Shown here in pieces: positions 1-11,159 of a stretch of 64,000 nt of DNA. The stretch is from Zygnema cylindricum (Eukaryota; Streptophyta; Zygnematophyceae; Zygnematales; Zygnemataceae). A program made the translations under genes and the position numbers. The notes under the pieces are model-generated. The model did not search any database. It worked only from the letters and a program-made list of their open reading frames with translations, and was not told where the DNA came from. Location of the stretch: NCBI GenBank assembly GCA_037447655.1, contig JBBHKE010001504.1:62001-126000 (forward strand), written 5' to 3'. Numbering within the stretch: position 1 is the first letter of the stretch; every line of letters starts with the position of its first letter.

Positions 1-656
1 TAGGAAACTTAATTTATTTTATGAATTGTACCAGGCCGGACATAGCGGCAGCAGTTGGTGTACTCAGTAGGAGTCTTAATGATCCTAGGAAGAGGGATTG
101 GGAGGCAGCCAAGAGAGTCATGAGATATCGGGTGGGAACTAGAGAGTTATGGTTGCATTTGGGAGGGGAGCACACTGACATCACTACTTGGAGTGATGCT
201 AGTTATGGGGACGCACCTATGAGACGATGCACTTCTGGGTATGTGTTGTATGTTGGGGAAGGTGCTTGCTGTTGGAGCAGTAAGCAACAAAAGGTGGTTG
301 CTCAGTCTACTATGGAGGCTGAGTATATGGCGTCTTGTTCAGCTGTGAAAGAACTAATGTGGGTGAAGTCATTGTTGCAAGAACTGGGATATATGAAGGA
401 GGGAGTGCATGAAATCTTTTGCGATAATCAAGCTGCAATCGCAATCGCAGCCAATCCAAAACATCATTTCAAAGCAAAACATATGGACATAAGATTAAGC
501 TTCGTAAAAGAAAAAGTTGAAAACAAAATTTTAAATCTTGTGTATAGACCTGATGAAGAAATGGTGGCTGACATGATGACCAAACCTGTGCCCTCTTCTA
601 AATTAAAATATTGTCGGGAGAAATGCGGGTTAAAAGAAAAATTAAAATTTGACTAG
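1..656 (+). CDS. Ty1/copia polyprotein, 3' end (RT tail and RNase H), partial
   Basis: This is the C-terminal part of a copia Pol polyprotein, running in from outside the window (frame open from base 3) to TAG at 654-656. It carries the end of the reverse transcriptase connection (GNLIYFMNCTRPDI) and an RNase H domain, which removes the RNA strand during reverse transcription in the virus-like particle. The three RNase H acidic sites are seen in WSDASYGD, TMEAEY and CDNQAA. The usual copia end motifs follow (HHFKAKHMDIR, then MVADMMTKP). No stop or frameshift occurs in this part. A polypurine tract (AAGGGGAG) and an LTR follow directly. The protein is almost the same as the minus-strand copy at 24555-25421, so the two elements belong to one family. 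Whether the whole element is intact cannot be judged. Confidence 0.93.
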   Translation, partial: GNLIYFMNCTRPDIAAAVGVLSRSLNDPRKRDWEAAKRVMRYRVGTRELWLHLGGEHTDITTWSDASYGDAPMRRCTSGYVLYVGEGACCWSSKQQKVVAQSTMEAEYMASCSAVKELMWVKSLLQELGYMKEGVHEIFCDNQAAIAIAANPKHHFKAKHMDIRLSFVKEKVENKILNLVYRPDEEMVADMMTKPVPSSKLKYCREKCGLKEKLKFD

Positions 657-669
657 AAAATAAGGGGAG

Positions 670-1711
670 TGTTGAAATAAGTAGTTTTTAGTATATTTTC
701 TAGGTCTAAATTTATTAGAAAAGAAAATGTAGGCAGCCTGCCTCTATCTCTTCTCTCTCTCTCGCCCCCATACTTGTTGTAGTTACTGAAAGAGAGAGAG
801 AGAGAGCAATGGAGCCATGGTTGCCTCTACTCCATAGGAAGGACTAAAGAGTGGCTTAAGCCACTCTCAACAAAAGGTTGAGTCCGGTAGGACTCGAACC
901 CCCGACCGGCAAAGCGCGGCGTAGCGTTAGCTCTAACCAGTCTGTCGTAGAAGTGCGTTAGGAGATATAGGGTTTCATTACTATTTAAACTATTCTAATG
1001 TAATAGATTCCTTTAGCTGAAACCCTTAATGCCACACATAGATACAGTTCTACAAAATACGAAGTACTGTACTTGTTTGAAATGGATATCGCGCATTTTG
1101 TTTCGACAGCGAAACAAATATCGCGCAAGTATTTATTACGGTCGAGATTGAATTTCGCATGAAATCTAACTGCGCGCATCATCGCCGAAATCCCGGAATG
1201 GTCATTTTGGCATTAAGTGACGTGGCATGACCTGGCGCCACGTGGGAAGACATCATTCGGTCGCGGGAATTCCGATGAACGTACGGACGAGTGGAAAGTG
1301 GACACGCGTCCACTTAATGGCCTTATCGTACAGAGGTCGTACAGAAAGTACATCGGCAGTAGTACTTCCTAGTACTATACAGTTTTGTGATTGGTTTGTA
1401 CAGGCAGTAGATAGGAGCTGTGAGAAGGAATTAGGAAAAACTAGGACTTAGGAAAATTTAGGTAGATAGTCCTCTCTCTCTGAGAGTTTGTATAAATTGG
1501 CATCTTTGCCACCCTATAACTTATCGGATGGTTAGCCGTTTTCAGTGATTCTTTTTGCTACGGACTCAGGGGAGTCCAGGCTGCATAAGGGTGCAGTCAA
1601 ATTGTCAGTTTGACTTCTTGGGCAGAAGTGGTCGTGGCTGAAAGTGGGTTAGTTAAACACTATCTAGAGGCTTCCTGTATTCTGTAGTCCAATGGAGGAC
1701 ACAGAATTGCA
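670..1711 (+). repeat. copia 3' LTR
   Basis: The repeat starts TGTTGAAATAAG just after the polypurine tract and ends GAATTGCA, so it has TG...CA ends and is about 1042 bp long. It matches the LTRs at 23526-24530, 38149-39170 and 42829-43846 along its length. A CT/GA-rich stretch lies near 740-810, with the CCATGG-containing block common to the family. The 5' partner is outside the window, so a target duplication cannot be tested. Confidence 0.88.
876..950 (-). other. tRNA-like module antisense in LTR (copy 1)
   Basis: Read on the minus strand, this has a D-arm-like GGTTAGAGC and a B-box GGTTCGAGTCC, followed by GGACTCAACC and four Ts. The B-box half can also form a hairpin (GAGTCC with GGACTC). 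It is not a normal tRNA gene, because the acceptor and anticodon stems are degenerate. A similar module sits at the same place in the other LTRs of the family. Confidence 0.6.
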
Positions 1712-3639
1712 CTTGTATCACCGAGTTAGTCTATTCCAAACTAACCCTTACAAGTCCGTTCACAGCTAGGTCTTAGCAGGCCACAAGAAGTCACTTTCAA
1801 CCACACCAAGAAGAAACATGACACTTATGAAAGGCCATTTGTGGCCAGATTGAATAAAACAGGAAACTATCAAGGCCACCAAGGCCAGATGTAATAAAAC
1901 AGGAAACTATCAGGGCCAACAAAGCCAGATGTAATAAAACAAGAAACTATCAGGGCCAACAAGACCAAATGTAATAACACAAGAAGCCGCTATCCAAGAC
2001 CAATCACGGTCAGATCTAAAGAAAATGTGATAAAATGCCCTTTACGAACAGAAGGCACAACCTTCTTTCAAGTATAGATTCCTCTAAACTATTGCACTTA
2101 TCTACCTACTTTGCGCTTGCACCCACAAGGACCAGATTATTCACTTTTGAGCTATAGCACCCACTATTGTACTGTGAATGTCTTCCAGTGGAGCTGTAAC
2201 TCCTCTCCAACCGAGAATGGTCGATAACACACCACTGCTCAATTATCAAATTAGTTAGTAGCCTGTTAGGGCACGCATATCAGCACTATGCCACGCTTTG
2301 CGCGTCTATAAAGCACCGATAATTCGATGTTATAATTCGTGCAACCTAATATATATATATGTTTTTATATATATATTTTAGGGTTTTTATTTAGGTTTTT
2401 TTTTATTGGTTTAAGCTTGCTAGGTGTTCTAAGTGAGTATATCCTTTAGGAAGAAAGAAGAGAAAATGATACGGGACAGTTCAACAATCTCATATTTAAC
2501 CGCTCAAAAACAAACTAGACACTAATAAAATGGAAATGAAGCAGAATAAAAATTTCAAAAAATACGAACAAATTCACAATAACTAGACAGAGGAAAACAA
2601 TTGACACAAAGAATAAATAAAATTAGAAAATGATACAAAATTAACACACGAGAATATTTGCTACAATAGCCACAAGGCCCTAAAGTCTTTAATATTCCCT
2701 TCAGGAGTCCAACCATCGGACAAGAACCCTTCCTTAACTAGACGAAAGAGCCGAGAGAGCCGGTATTCCCCCAAAGCCAGACAGGACTAGAGCCAGCCGG
2801 AACAGTTGGCGCTCTTTACAGCAAGAAAGCACAAAGTCTACAGAACAGAAGTCAAACGCCACAGCAAGTAGACAGCAGTCTGGAGGGAAACCTTGAAGGC
2901 CAGCTTGCGCGAGTAGATTAGGTAATGACTTGTTACAAGAGAAAAAATATGGAGCTCAGAGACAATTCACTGGCATCAAACTATGGGCCTTTTCAGAAAA
3001 AACCTAACTCAAAACTAACTTCTCACTAAAATACTTATGTGAAACCCTAACTATCAAACTATTCAACAAATCGCGAGAAAACGCCCGCCAAAAAACGACA
3101 AACTTCCAATGTTGGATTCCCATGTTTTAATTTGCAAAGTGTTTCTAACATGCCAATTGGCATTTATCCCATGTCTTCGCTAACCGTACAGCTACACTAA
3201 TTCCTATATGTCACTGAGCCTGCAGGTTGGTTTCTATGTTATAACAGTGCCAGTTCTAGAGCACCGATGCGTGCCGCCAATGCCTTACATCTACACCTCG
3301 GGATGAAAACCCTCCTAACTAAATGATGCATGAACCTCGGGGTTCCTGACTTCGCATTGTCGATTTGGAGTCGTTTGATTTGCGAAATCTTATACCGACG
3401 CAGTCCGGTTCCATATCGATTCCAATTATTCCGTCGTGAAGGTAATTCGTCATTGTTCGTCCGACCTTGAGCTACACGCCCACTTATGAACATGTCACGT
3501 CACATGTACATCAATTAGTATGGGCCGGCGCAATAATACCCGCCGACGCCTTACGGCATACATTACTCCAGTCTCAAAATTAAAAGTACACATGAAGAGA
3601 ACCAATTCACGTAGGAATGTGTTTCATAGTTTTGTGTAT
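1712..3639. other. non-coding AT-rich stretch
   Basis: Apart from the 40-bp tandem repeat at 1844-2003 and a short TA-rich run near 2350-2378, I see nothing I can name. Open frames are short and have no recognisable protein. Confidence 0.6.
1844..2003 (+). repeat. 40-bp tandem repeat, four units
   Basis: Units begin at 1844, 1884, 1924 and 1964 and follow the pattern GCCAGATGTAATAAAACAGG, then AAACTATCAGGGCCAACAAA. The first three units are close to each other and the fourth has decayed. It lies about 130 bp beyond the end of the copia LTR. Confidence 0.85.
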
Positions 3640-4370
3640 TGCTAGCCATTTGCCGATAAACAACATGTATTTTTTTTTTCAACGATAACCGATAAACTGA
3701 CTCGGTATATAGGTAAAAATATTATCACGATGATTTTCCGATATATCGTGATTAATTACCGATAAGTATCGGGCCGATAACTATTGGCGATAACTCCATA
3801 CAATGGTATGGGATGGATTTTGCAAAAATTTCCAAAAGCTCCTCTGCACCCAATTCGCAATATCTTCGTACTCATTTCGTACTCTATTTCCATACTATAA
3901 CTTCGTACTTTTCCTATGGACCACCCCTACAAACCGATAATATCGGCGATATTTTTTGTTGGTTCCGGAGCAATATATCGTGACCCCTCACTGTATAATT
4001 ATCGATATTATTGTTGTCACTTTTATCAAAATAGGTTTTTTCTCGATACACAACACTTGTGTTTCAACAAGTGTATTGTATAATTTAATATCAATATCAT
4101 CCGTTATGGAACGGTGAGGGGACTACATATGGGGGTTTTTGCAATCCGGTCCATGAAAAAAAACATTAGAGGTGTACAATTATAATGTCCATGTACAACG
4201 ATGATTATACCGTACATTTAACGTTAGAATTTTCGGCCCCATAAATAAAGGTTTTTTTGCTCGAGATATCTTTGTAATTTATTGTTATCACTTCATTGGC
4301 AGTATAAGTAAACGATATATCAATTATCGATATGTAAAAAAAGGTACATATCAGTAACTGGTAATACGCT
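3640..4370. repeat. CGATATATCG-rich dispersed repeat
   Basis: The stretch is full of short self-complementary words (CGATAA, TCGATA, CGATATATCG, TATCGTGAT). Similar stretches occur at 7260-7520, 8060-8200, 42300-42400 and 44110-44250. No protein or clear terminal repeat is seen. It is most simply remains of a non-autonomous element family with unclear ends. Confidence 0.5.
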
Positions 4371-5756
4371 TCCAATACACAAGATGATTTCTAATTTTGA
4401 CTATATTGAACAGTTTTCATGTAACAAAAAAATCATAAAGCTTTACTAAGCATAGATTTGTACTCCAAATTCTTTCAATTTTTGACAATTATCTTCTTGA
4501 AATTTATTTAAATTTGTCGCCCATGTTATGTTTGATCGTCGAGAAGCACTACTTGCTCATAGGCAAGTATTTTCGGATACTCTTTCATGGTTCTCAACTT
4601 GCGCCCAACAAACATGCTAACGCCATCGCTTACCTAACAAGTTGGGCTTTGATATCACCAATCATCAATTTGAGGTTTTTAGTGGGCGACTCTCCTATTT
4701 AAGCCCATATCTTGTATAAGGTCTATGAGGGTTTATTGTGATTTTAACAATCCCTATTGTCTATTTGTTCATTTCACAGTTCGAGGCTCATGAACGAATT
4801 TCCATCGTTTTTTTCTTGTACGATCAGAAGTTTCCCAAGGGTGCACCTATGGTCATATTATCTATGAGTTAAACGCCAATTAGCCACCTATAAGAGATCT
4901 ACTCTATGGATGAACCGAAGTTCCATTCAAGTTAAAAGGTTCGTGGACTATAAAACTTTATGCCACCGGACTTGATTTACCTAAACGACATTTGCCATTA
5001 CAACCCTTCATGTGGCATACTCATACGTTTTGGTTGAAAGCAAGCTATCTATTATGTGGTATAAAGTAGTTTTCGTGCTTATACAATTATATATGCGATT
5101 TAATGTTTCATTTATTTTTGTTATTTTAAATCAATAACTATGTTATTATTTATTGTTTGTTATGTGTTTGGCATTTAATGATTTCCATCACTTATATGTA
5201 ATTATCGACGACAATTCTATACTCCAATCACATTTTCTACTTTGATAGTTTCGCCATCACGTTTTTTTATTAATTTTCTTTCTTATCGATTAGCGGCGTG
5301 AAAAAAAAGGATGGTATGTCTAAACTTTAACACCAAATTCCCTCAATAAAAGGTTTAAATATTATAAAGATGTTAATATACAAAAACATTTAACAATAGT
5401 TATAAGATATGTTTGTAGTTGAGAGGTAAAAAAAGTTTTGTAAACTTTATAATGTATGAAATTAGTGCATGTCGATTTTCAAAAAAATGCAGTAAACCAA
5501 AGTCTCATAAAATATATAATTTAATTCCAATTAGTTCATTTTATTTTTATCTAACTAGAAAAAATGATCTTATTATTACTTTTAGTTGTTTTTTTTCCTT
5601 TGTGATCTTCCTAAAAATTAGAATTTTTATTTTGAAGTTGTTATTTTGCCGTTATTCTTTTGCAAAACTAGACTGCATGACACGATGTACATCGTGAATC
5701 GTTTCTAGTGTGAATAACACTAATTCGGTGCCCGTAAATTTTGACCCTAAAACGTA
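4371..5756. other. non-coding AT-rich stretch
   Basis: The sequence is AT-rich with T and A runs and only short open frames. The longest (5419-5697) is Phe/Lys-rich, as expected from the base composition. I see no gene. Confidence 0.6.
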
Positions 5757-6961
5757 AACTACAATTAATAGTTAATATTTGAGTATTTTCTAGGTTTGTA
5801 TTAGGATAGAAAAAGAGATAGAAAAAGAGCAAAGGCAGTTTACCTCTAACTCCCCTCTCTAAGCCCCCACACTTGTCGTAGTCACTGAAGGCTGGATAGG
5901 GAGCTAGAGCCATGGCTGCCTAAGCTCACAAGAGAAGATAGGGGGTGAATTAGGTAGATTTACCAAAAGGTAATTGACGGACCCAAGAATTGATCCTGGT
6001 ACCTGCCGTACGTCAAGTCACCCGTAGCCGTTAGCTTTATCCGTTAATTTTAGGACTAGTGCTAAGATATATAGGGTTTGATAAATATATAAATAGTTAG
6101 AAGTAGAATAATCCGTTTAACAGGAAATAGATTCGCCGTGCCTAAATACAGTTTCATATAGTACGGAGTACGGTAGGTGACGAAACGTATACCGCGCATT
6201 TTGCTTCGTCAGCGAAACAAATACCGCACATCAATTTTCGACGGTTGTATTTTAAAGCCGGTTTTTATCGGACGGCCGCAATAGATGCCAGATCCCGGAA
6301 TAGGTTTTTGGTGGTTTGCGGTCACCGCCACGTCAATTGACACGTGGCACAATAACATTGGATTGCGACATCTCCGGGGATTATAGGAACTAATCCGGAT
6401 ATGGCATGTGTCGACCTTTTGGCCATGTCGTACGATGGCCATACAAAAGGTACACCGGCACCTGTACCTTTATATACTTTACAGTATTGCGATTGATTCG
6501 TACCTTAATACTAGGGGGTTTAGAGAGGGGGTTTTAGGACTTAGAAAATTTTTGTAGGTAACCACCTCTTTGCCAAAGAACATCTGTATAAACCGACAAA
6601 CTTTGCCATTTAATATCAACTCATTTAGTTGACCATTTCCAGTGATTCCTTTTGCTCCGAACTCAGAGGAGTCCAAGCTACACAGGGGTGTAGTCGGTCA
6701 AAGTGTTTGCCTGCTAGGGTGGCTGCATTTCTAAGGGAAAGTCAAAGTGGTGAATGTGTCCAAAACTCATTTTCTACCTTTGCATTATGTGATGGAACTA
6801 AGCACACGGAAAGTCTTATTTCACAAGGGTGAAGTTGTATTGGGGTTTTGATTGTCAAGGGGTCAGTCATTTGGGTTTATGTAAACTTGGATTCGGCACT
6901 TTCTAGATTAGCTTCTTTTAATCTGCGAATTCTGTGGGACAATGGAGCCCATAAAATTTCA
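5757..6961 (+). repeat. solo copia-type LTR, longer subfamily
   Basis: It follows the LTR family plan: TTTTCTAGG near the start, a CT-rich block, CTTGTCGTAGTCACTGAAGG, the CCATGGCTGCC block, an antisense tRNA-like module, a run of CACGTGGC-type words, and an end resembling ATTCTGTGG..CAATGGAG. No internal domain lies on either side, so it is a solo LTR. It is closest to 13913-15091. The 5' edge is degenerate and no target duplication was found, so both ends are good to about 10 bp. Confidence 0.72.
5975..6060 (-). other. tRNA-like module antisense in LTR (copy 2)
   Basis: On the minus strand it reads GGATAAAGC in the D-arm region, then AGGATCAATTCTTGGGTCCGTCA as the T-arm and 3' end, then TTTT. 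The B-box is weaker than in other copies. Confidence 0.5.
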
Positions 6962-8837
6962 TTAATTATTATAATTTTTCCTTTACGCTAGTATAGGTAA
7001 TGTTTTATTAGAGGCAATCACTCTAATTTAGATTGTTTTTACAGTGTGTGTACGAAATGTGTTAGTCTGTACTAACATTGCTCGCTATTTCATACAAATA
7101 TACAAAAAAAATGTCAGATCAATGACGTTGATATGTGAAAGTGAGTGTGTCGACACGAAAAAGCGCACTCAATTTTGGTTCGTAGCTTTAAAGACGGATG
7201 ACAATTTTACGAACCTATTGTCACATGTTCAAAGGTCGATTATGTGAACACAGACTAGATCAGCTAATGTTGGGTATCGAGGACCACTTGTCGATATTCG
7301 ACATATACCTAATTTTAGGTACCCGATAATCAATAAATGGTTTCAATATATCGAGGAGCTAGATATCGCAATATTTTGCCGGTATAAACTTTTGAAGCCT
7401 CGCGTCAGTCCCGTATCTTCCAAAATCCCCACGAGAGAACTAACCTTCAGCCTTTTTTACATCTTTGCAGTTCCCCGAATATCTGGACGATATGTTGGTA
7501 TATTTGATCGCGATATATCGTAGTTTTTTCTCTTGTTTTTTATAAAGATCCGTAGGTGTTTGCGTCCCCGTAGAGTTCGCATCCCTAAATTGATCTGCAA
7601 TTTCAAATGTTTTTTTTATGTCTATTGTTTCCATTTATGAAACCAGTTGAGTGTCATCTTCCTCCACCCTTCCCGTGTTGCCTCTTTTCCCTTGGGAATC
7701 CATGGAGAAATAAAAATGTAACCTTTATATAATACTAGTTGCTGAAAATGGTTAAGGATCGATATAATGCTTCCTACTTGCAGATTGGTAAATCTTCTTG
7801 GCTGAAACGAAGAGTTTGCAAAAAAAAGGTTTTTCAGATCATCAGTTGACTAGATTAGTGTGATATTTTCTCGTTTTAAAAATTTGTAGTTTTGTATGTA
7901 AATATCTATATAATTACTAATTATATTAGGTACTAATTTTTCTTCGGCTACATGCTGCGCCGTCTACATTGAAGTTACGTAACAAAATTCACGTCATACG
8001 TGGCGTATCAGACAATTCTTCGTTTTCGATGAAATACTACATGATATAAATTATTAAATGTAAAAAGTTCTATACATCGCGAAATACATCACGATGGTCC
8101 TGGTATTATTTATCGAGGCCTCTGACCGATCGATAATCGATATATGGAAATTATCGTGATGTGATTTTACCCGATACCCAATATTAATATCAGCTACAAC
8201 ATGGGAATGTATATCCAAATGAATCTTAGATGGATAAATTAGTGCTGATTTCTGTTGGCGGTAGGCCCTTGAGGCTTGAACCCGAAATAGGAATAGGAAC
8301 ACTTTTTGTTTCTTTACACTAATAATTTCTTTACACTAATAATAATAGCGATTCACGGTGTATTATAAATAAATATTTATACCATCGTGTTTGACGCACT
8401 GATACGTAGAGCTAAATAATTGAATACGTAAGTATATGTGAAAATTTACCAAGCTAAGAAGGTCGATCGGACGGCTCAATTTGAATATTGGCGATTCCCG
8501 TGGGATCGTAGACTCGTAGTTAATTTCAAACTTCAAAGTGATCTTAAACATTAGTGTATCGAGGAGGGTGTTCATTTTCAGTTATATATCGTACCCAATG
8601 CCGAAGCTTGTTATCAAAATCGGCGACTCAGCTGTACAGTACCTGTAAAAATGTCGCTATCAAGATAGTCACCCGAACAGAGAATCCGTACAAATTTTGC
8701 GGTACGCATTGCAATTTCCCGTTAGAAGTAACGCACGGCAGAATAACGATCGGGCGGTCAGGAGCGTCTCCAAGTACTGAGGTCGTCTAGGAATTCTTGT
8801 GTTTTGCCGTAGCGTATGTACTGTATTATTGTATATA
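6962..8837. other. non-coding stretch with repeat remains
   Basis: There is no supportable gene. Two CGATATATCG-rich pieces occur at 7260-7520 and 8060-8200. The part at 7920-8210, including ATTCACGTCATACGTGGC, recurs in the opposite orientation at about 42300-42600, so it is a dispersed element. AATAGCGATTCACGGTGTA at 8345-8364 resembles one end of the TA-flanked MITE family, but its partner was not found. Confidence 0.5.
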
Positions 8838-9375
8838 CACCGCCAATCGTTATTAGCGGTGTGTACACTAATTCCGTCCCATTTTTTTTTTTTTTATTCT
8901 CCATTAGTGTAGTTCATTCTATTTTTTTCTTTATTCTATTTAGGATTGTTTTCAGTACGTTGTCTCTTAAATAGAGTGGTGTACGGTCAGTGTTAGACCG
9001 TACATAAATGTACCTTTTTAAGTTAAAAAGTACAATAAATTATTTTTAGTAACCACGGACGCATGAGAATATGCGTTCTAAAAAGGAAAAAAACCAGGTC
9101 GTAAAAAAACCCGTTCGCACATATTCGTTCAGATAGTCGCGTTTCGACTGTGTGAATGTACGATTTGTGTACGATTTGTCATATTTTGTACTGAGACCTA
9201 TATTAGCGTAAGCATGCTTGCGACCGACATTTTTTTTTTCAAAGATCCAAATTACCATAATCAAAAATTAGAATGTATGATTTTTTCCAAAATTTTCAAA
9301 TTCTTAAATAGCGTACACCACGGTAATTTTTATTATACGCTAATCAAACTTCTACGCTAATAACGATTGGCGGTG
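8838..9375. mobile_element. MITE with TA target site, 538 bp
   Basis: The terminal inverted repeats are CACCGCCAATCGTTATTAGCG at the left and its complement CGCTAATAACGATTGGCGGTG at the right, and they are essentially perfect. TA flanks both ends (8836-8837 and 9376-9377), which is the target site of Tc1/mariner and Stowaway-type elements. No transposase is inside, so it would depend on one elsewhere. Shorter relatives lie at 61010-61204 and 63770-63968. Confidence 0.85.
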
Positions 9376-9874
9376 TAGCGTATCGCATAGTTTACATTTG
9401 CCGCTGATAACTATTTTCTCCGCACGGGTAAATTCGGTCGTAGATACGGAATTTTTCCAGGCCTGTGGTTGGTCCTCGCGACCATGCAATCCCGGGCGTC
9501 GTGCGTCGCAAGCTGAGAGTCGTTGAATGTCGCACGACTAGTTTGTTTCCGTCGCAGGCGTCGCAAAGTGGTTTTCCAGTTTCTGATGACTGGTAACAAC
9601 ACACTGTGGCAGTATCAAAGAGAGGAGGTCTGAGATTTGCTCGTTTGAGACACGTGTCGGCTTCAGGATACTCGATACGAGAAACCCTTGTTGACATGCC
9701 ATGTGGACAGACAATATTGTCTACGGAGAAGCAGGTGCACTAATGGCTGTGGGATTCTTATGATCCATTAGTAGCGGTATAGGACAAATCCAGGAGAGAA
9801 AGGTACCTGTTTATTAATTAATTAAAGAGTTTTCTAGGGTATTCTTGTGAGAAATACGGGGGGTGGGGACAGCC
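9376..9874. other. upstream region of the LysM gene
   Basis: No gene is seen. The frames on the minus strand here (up to 101 codons) match nothing I know. The start of the LysM gene's mRNA should lie here, but I cannot place a TATA box or transcription start with confidence. Confidence 0.4.
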
Positions 9875-10764
9875 ATGGCTAGCTCCATCTGCCCTAAAGA
9901 AATTCTGGTAGAGGAGGGTGACACGCTTTGGACTTTAGGGCAAAAGCTGAACGTTGATTGGTTAGAGCTCCAGGCTTGTAATGGTTTAAAAGATGACCTA
10001 ATCCTCACTGGTGAGGTGCTGAAAGTTCCACAGATATCACGTGTTGCCACCTCCAAGCCGCACGTGCCAAGAACAACGCCTGCACTTTCCACATCCAAAG
10101 CGCCGAAGCCAAAAAAGATAAAACCTATAGTGGTACAACCAGGAGATACAGCATGGGATATTGCGATAAAGTTTGGTTTAACCCTAGAAGAGTTGGAAGC
10201 CGTGAATGATTCCATCCCAGACCTAATTTATCCTGGAGACATCCTTTATTTGCCCGAAGATGCAGTGAAACGGCATCGAGCCTTCTCGTCACTTAAAGCT
10301 GTGAAGGCTAAGATAAAGGGCGTGTCTCCCAATGCACATTTCTTTGATGTGTTTCCTCCCGAGAAAAGTGAGTGAGCATCTTCGTTACAAATGTAGTTTT
10401 GAATTAAAGATAACATTCTTCAAATAGCTGAATCTTTAATCTAACATTCTGCATGTTTTCACTGAGAAATCTGCTTTTCGTTCCTGTGCGTGACCTAGAG
10501 TTGTTCGAGGAAATTTGTCAAACTCGACTGCATAAATGTGTGTTGTTAAATTGCTGCATTGCGTGAAAGATTGCCGTTTATTTCTGTCCATGATATGATC
10601 ACGAAAAGCAGTGATTTAACCATGTGAGTTTTTTTTGCAGATTTGGATGATTATCGTGACAAGCATCGCGGTCTCCTTGACGCTATGCGTTTGGTTGAGA
10701 CGAGCTTTATAATGCCAGCTCCTGTCGGGGATGATGGGTTAAGCATAGGGCCATTGCAAATTAG
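9875..10764 (+). CDS. LysM protein with lysozyme-like exon, 5' part of gene
   Basis: Two exons are visible: 9875-10367 and 10641-10764, with donor AAAA|GTGAGT and acceptor TTTTTTGCAG, and the frame is kept across the 273-bp intron. I start at ATG 9875 (GCCATGG context). Residues 10-53 and about 84-128 are two LysM domains, each with the GDT.W core and a closing VPQ or LPED; LysM domains bind chitin or peptidoglycan sugars. Exon 2 (residues 165-205) reads LLDAMRLVETSF and then GDDGLSIGPLQI, the pattern of lysozyme-fold enzymes: a Glu in an hE[ST]-type site (E184) followed by a G.S.GP.QI segment. A second donor (TTAG|GTGAAT) ends exon 2, so more exons must follow. No signal peptide is seen. The rest is lost at the N gap and copia sequence. 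LysM is certain; the lysozyme call is inference from the motif, and wall-sugar binding or degradation would be its job. Confidence 0.82.
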
Positions 10765-11159
10765 GTGAATTTCCTGGAATATGCCTCTTTTTTTTTTGAA
10801 TCTTGGCTCTGTGAGCTTGGCGTGTTATGAATTTCTCATAGTCCTTGCTTTTTGATCCCTGACTGGAAATGCTGTGGATGGCGGTTCTAGGATACCAGGC
10901 ATGTTCTTGTTTTTGGNNNNNNNNNNAAAGTAAAGTAGGTTCCGAGGAATTATGAGTGATCCTTCGGGAAAATTCTCTTAGTACCGAACTACTATTCTCC
11001 TCTTTCAGGGGGATCTTGTACGTAAAACACTATCATTGGAAGCTTTGACTGATCACGTAAGGTAGTACGATGGCGGATACATGAAAATGAGTATCTAGTT
11101 TGTTCTTCAAAATTAGAGTACGACCAGTGATCGAAATTGTATTCTTATAAAGTTACGTA
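10765..11159. other. intron sequence, then decayed copia leader
   Basis: The 150 bases after exon 2 look like intron. After the gap at 10917-10926 the sequence becomes the leader and gag start of a decayed copia element. No LTR is seen on this side. Confidence 0.5.
10917..10926. other. assembly gap of ten Ns
   Basis: Ten Ns break the sequence within the intron after LysM exon 2. The missing 5' LTR of the next copia element and the later exons of the LysM gene may be related to this gap. Confidence 0.99.

Noticed and set aside
876-950. Working nuclear tRNA gene on the minus strand
   Set aside because: B-box and D-arm words are present, but acceptor and anticodon stems do not pair well, and the module recurs within LTRs. 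I call it tRNA-like only.
9392-9697. 101-codon minus-strand frame upstream of the LysM gene
   Set aside because: It overlaps another frame on the same strand and shows no domain; likely chance in a GC-richer patch.
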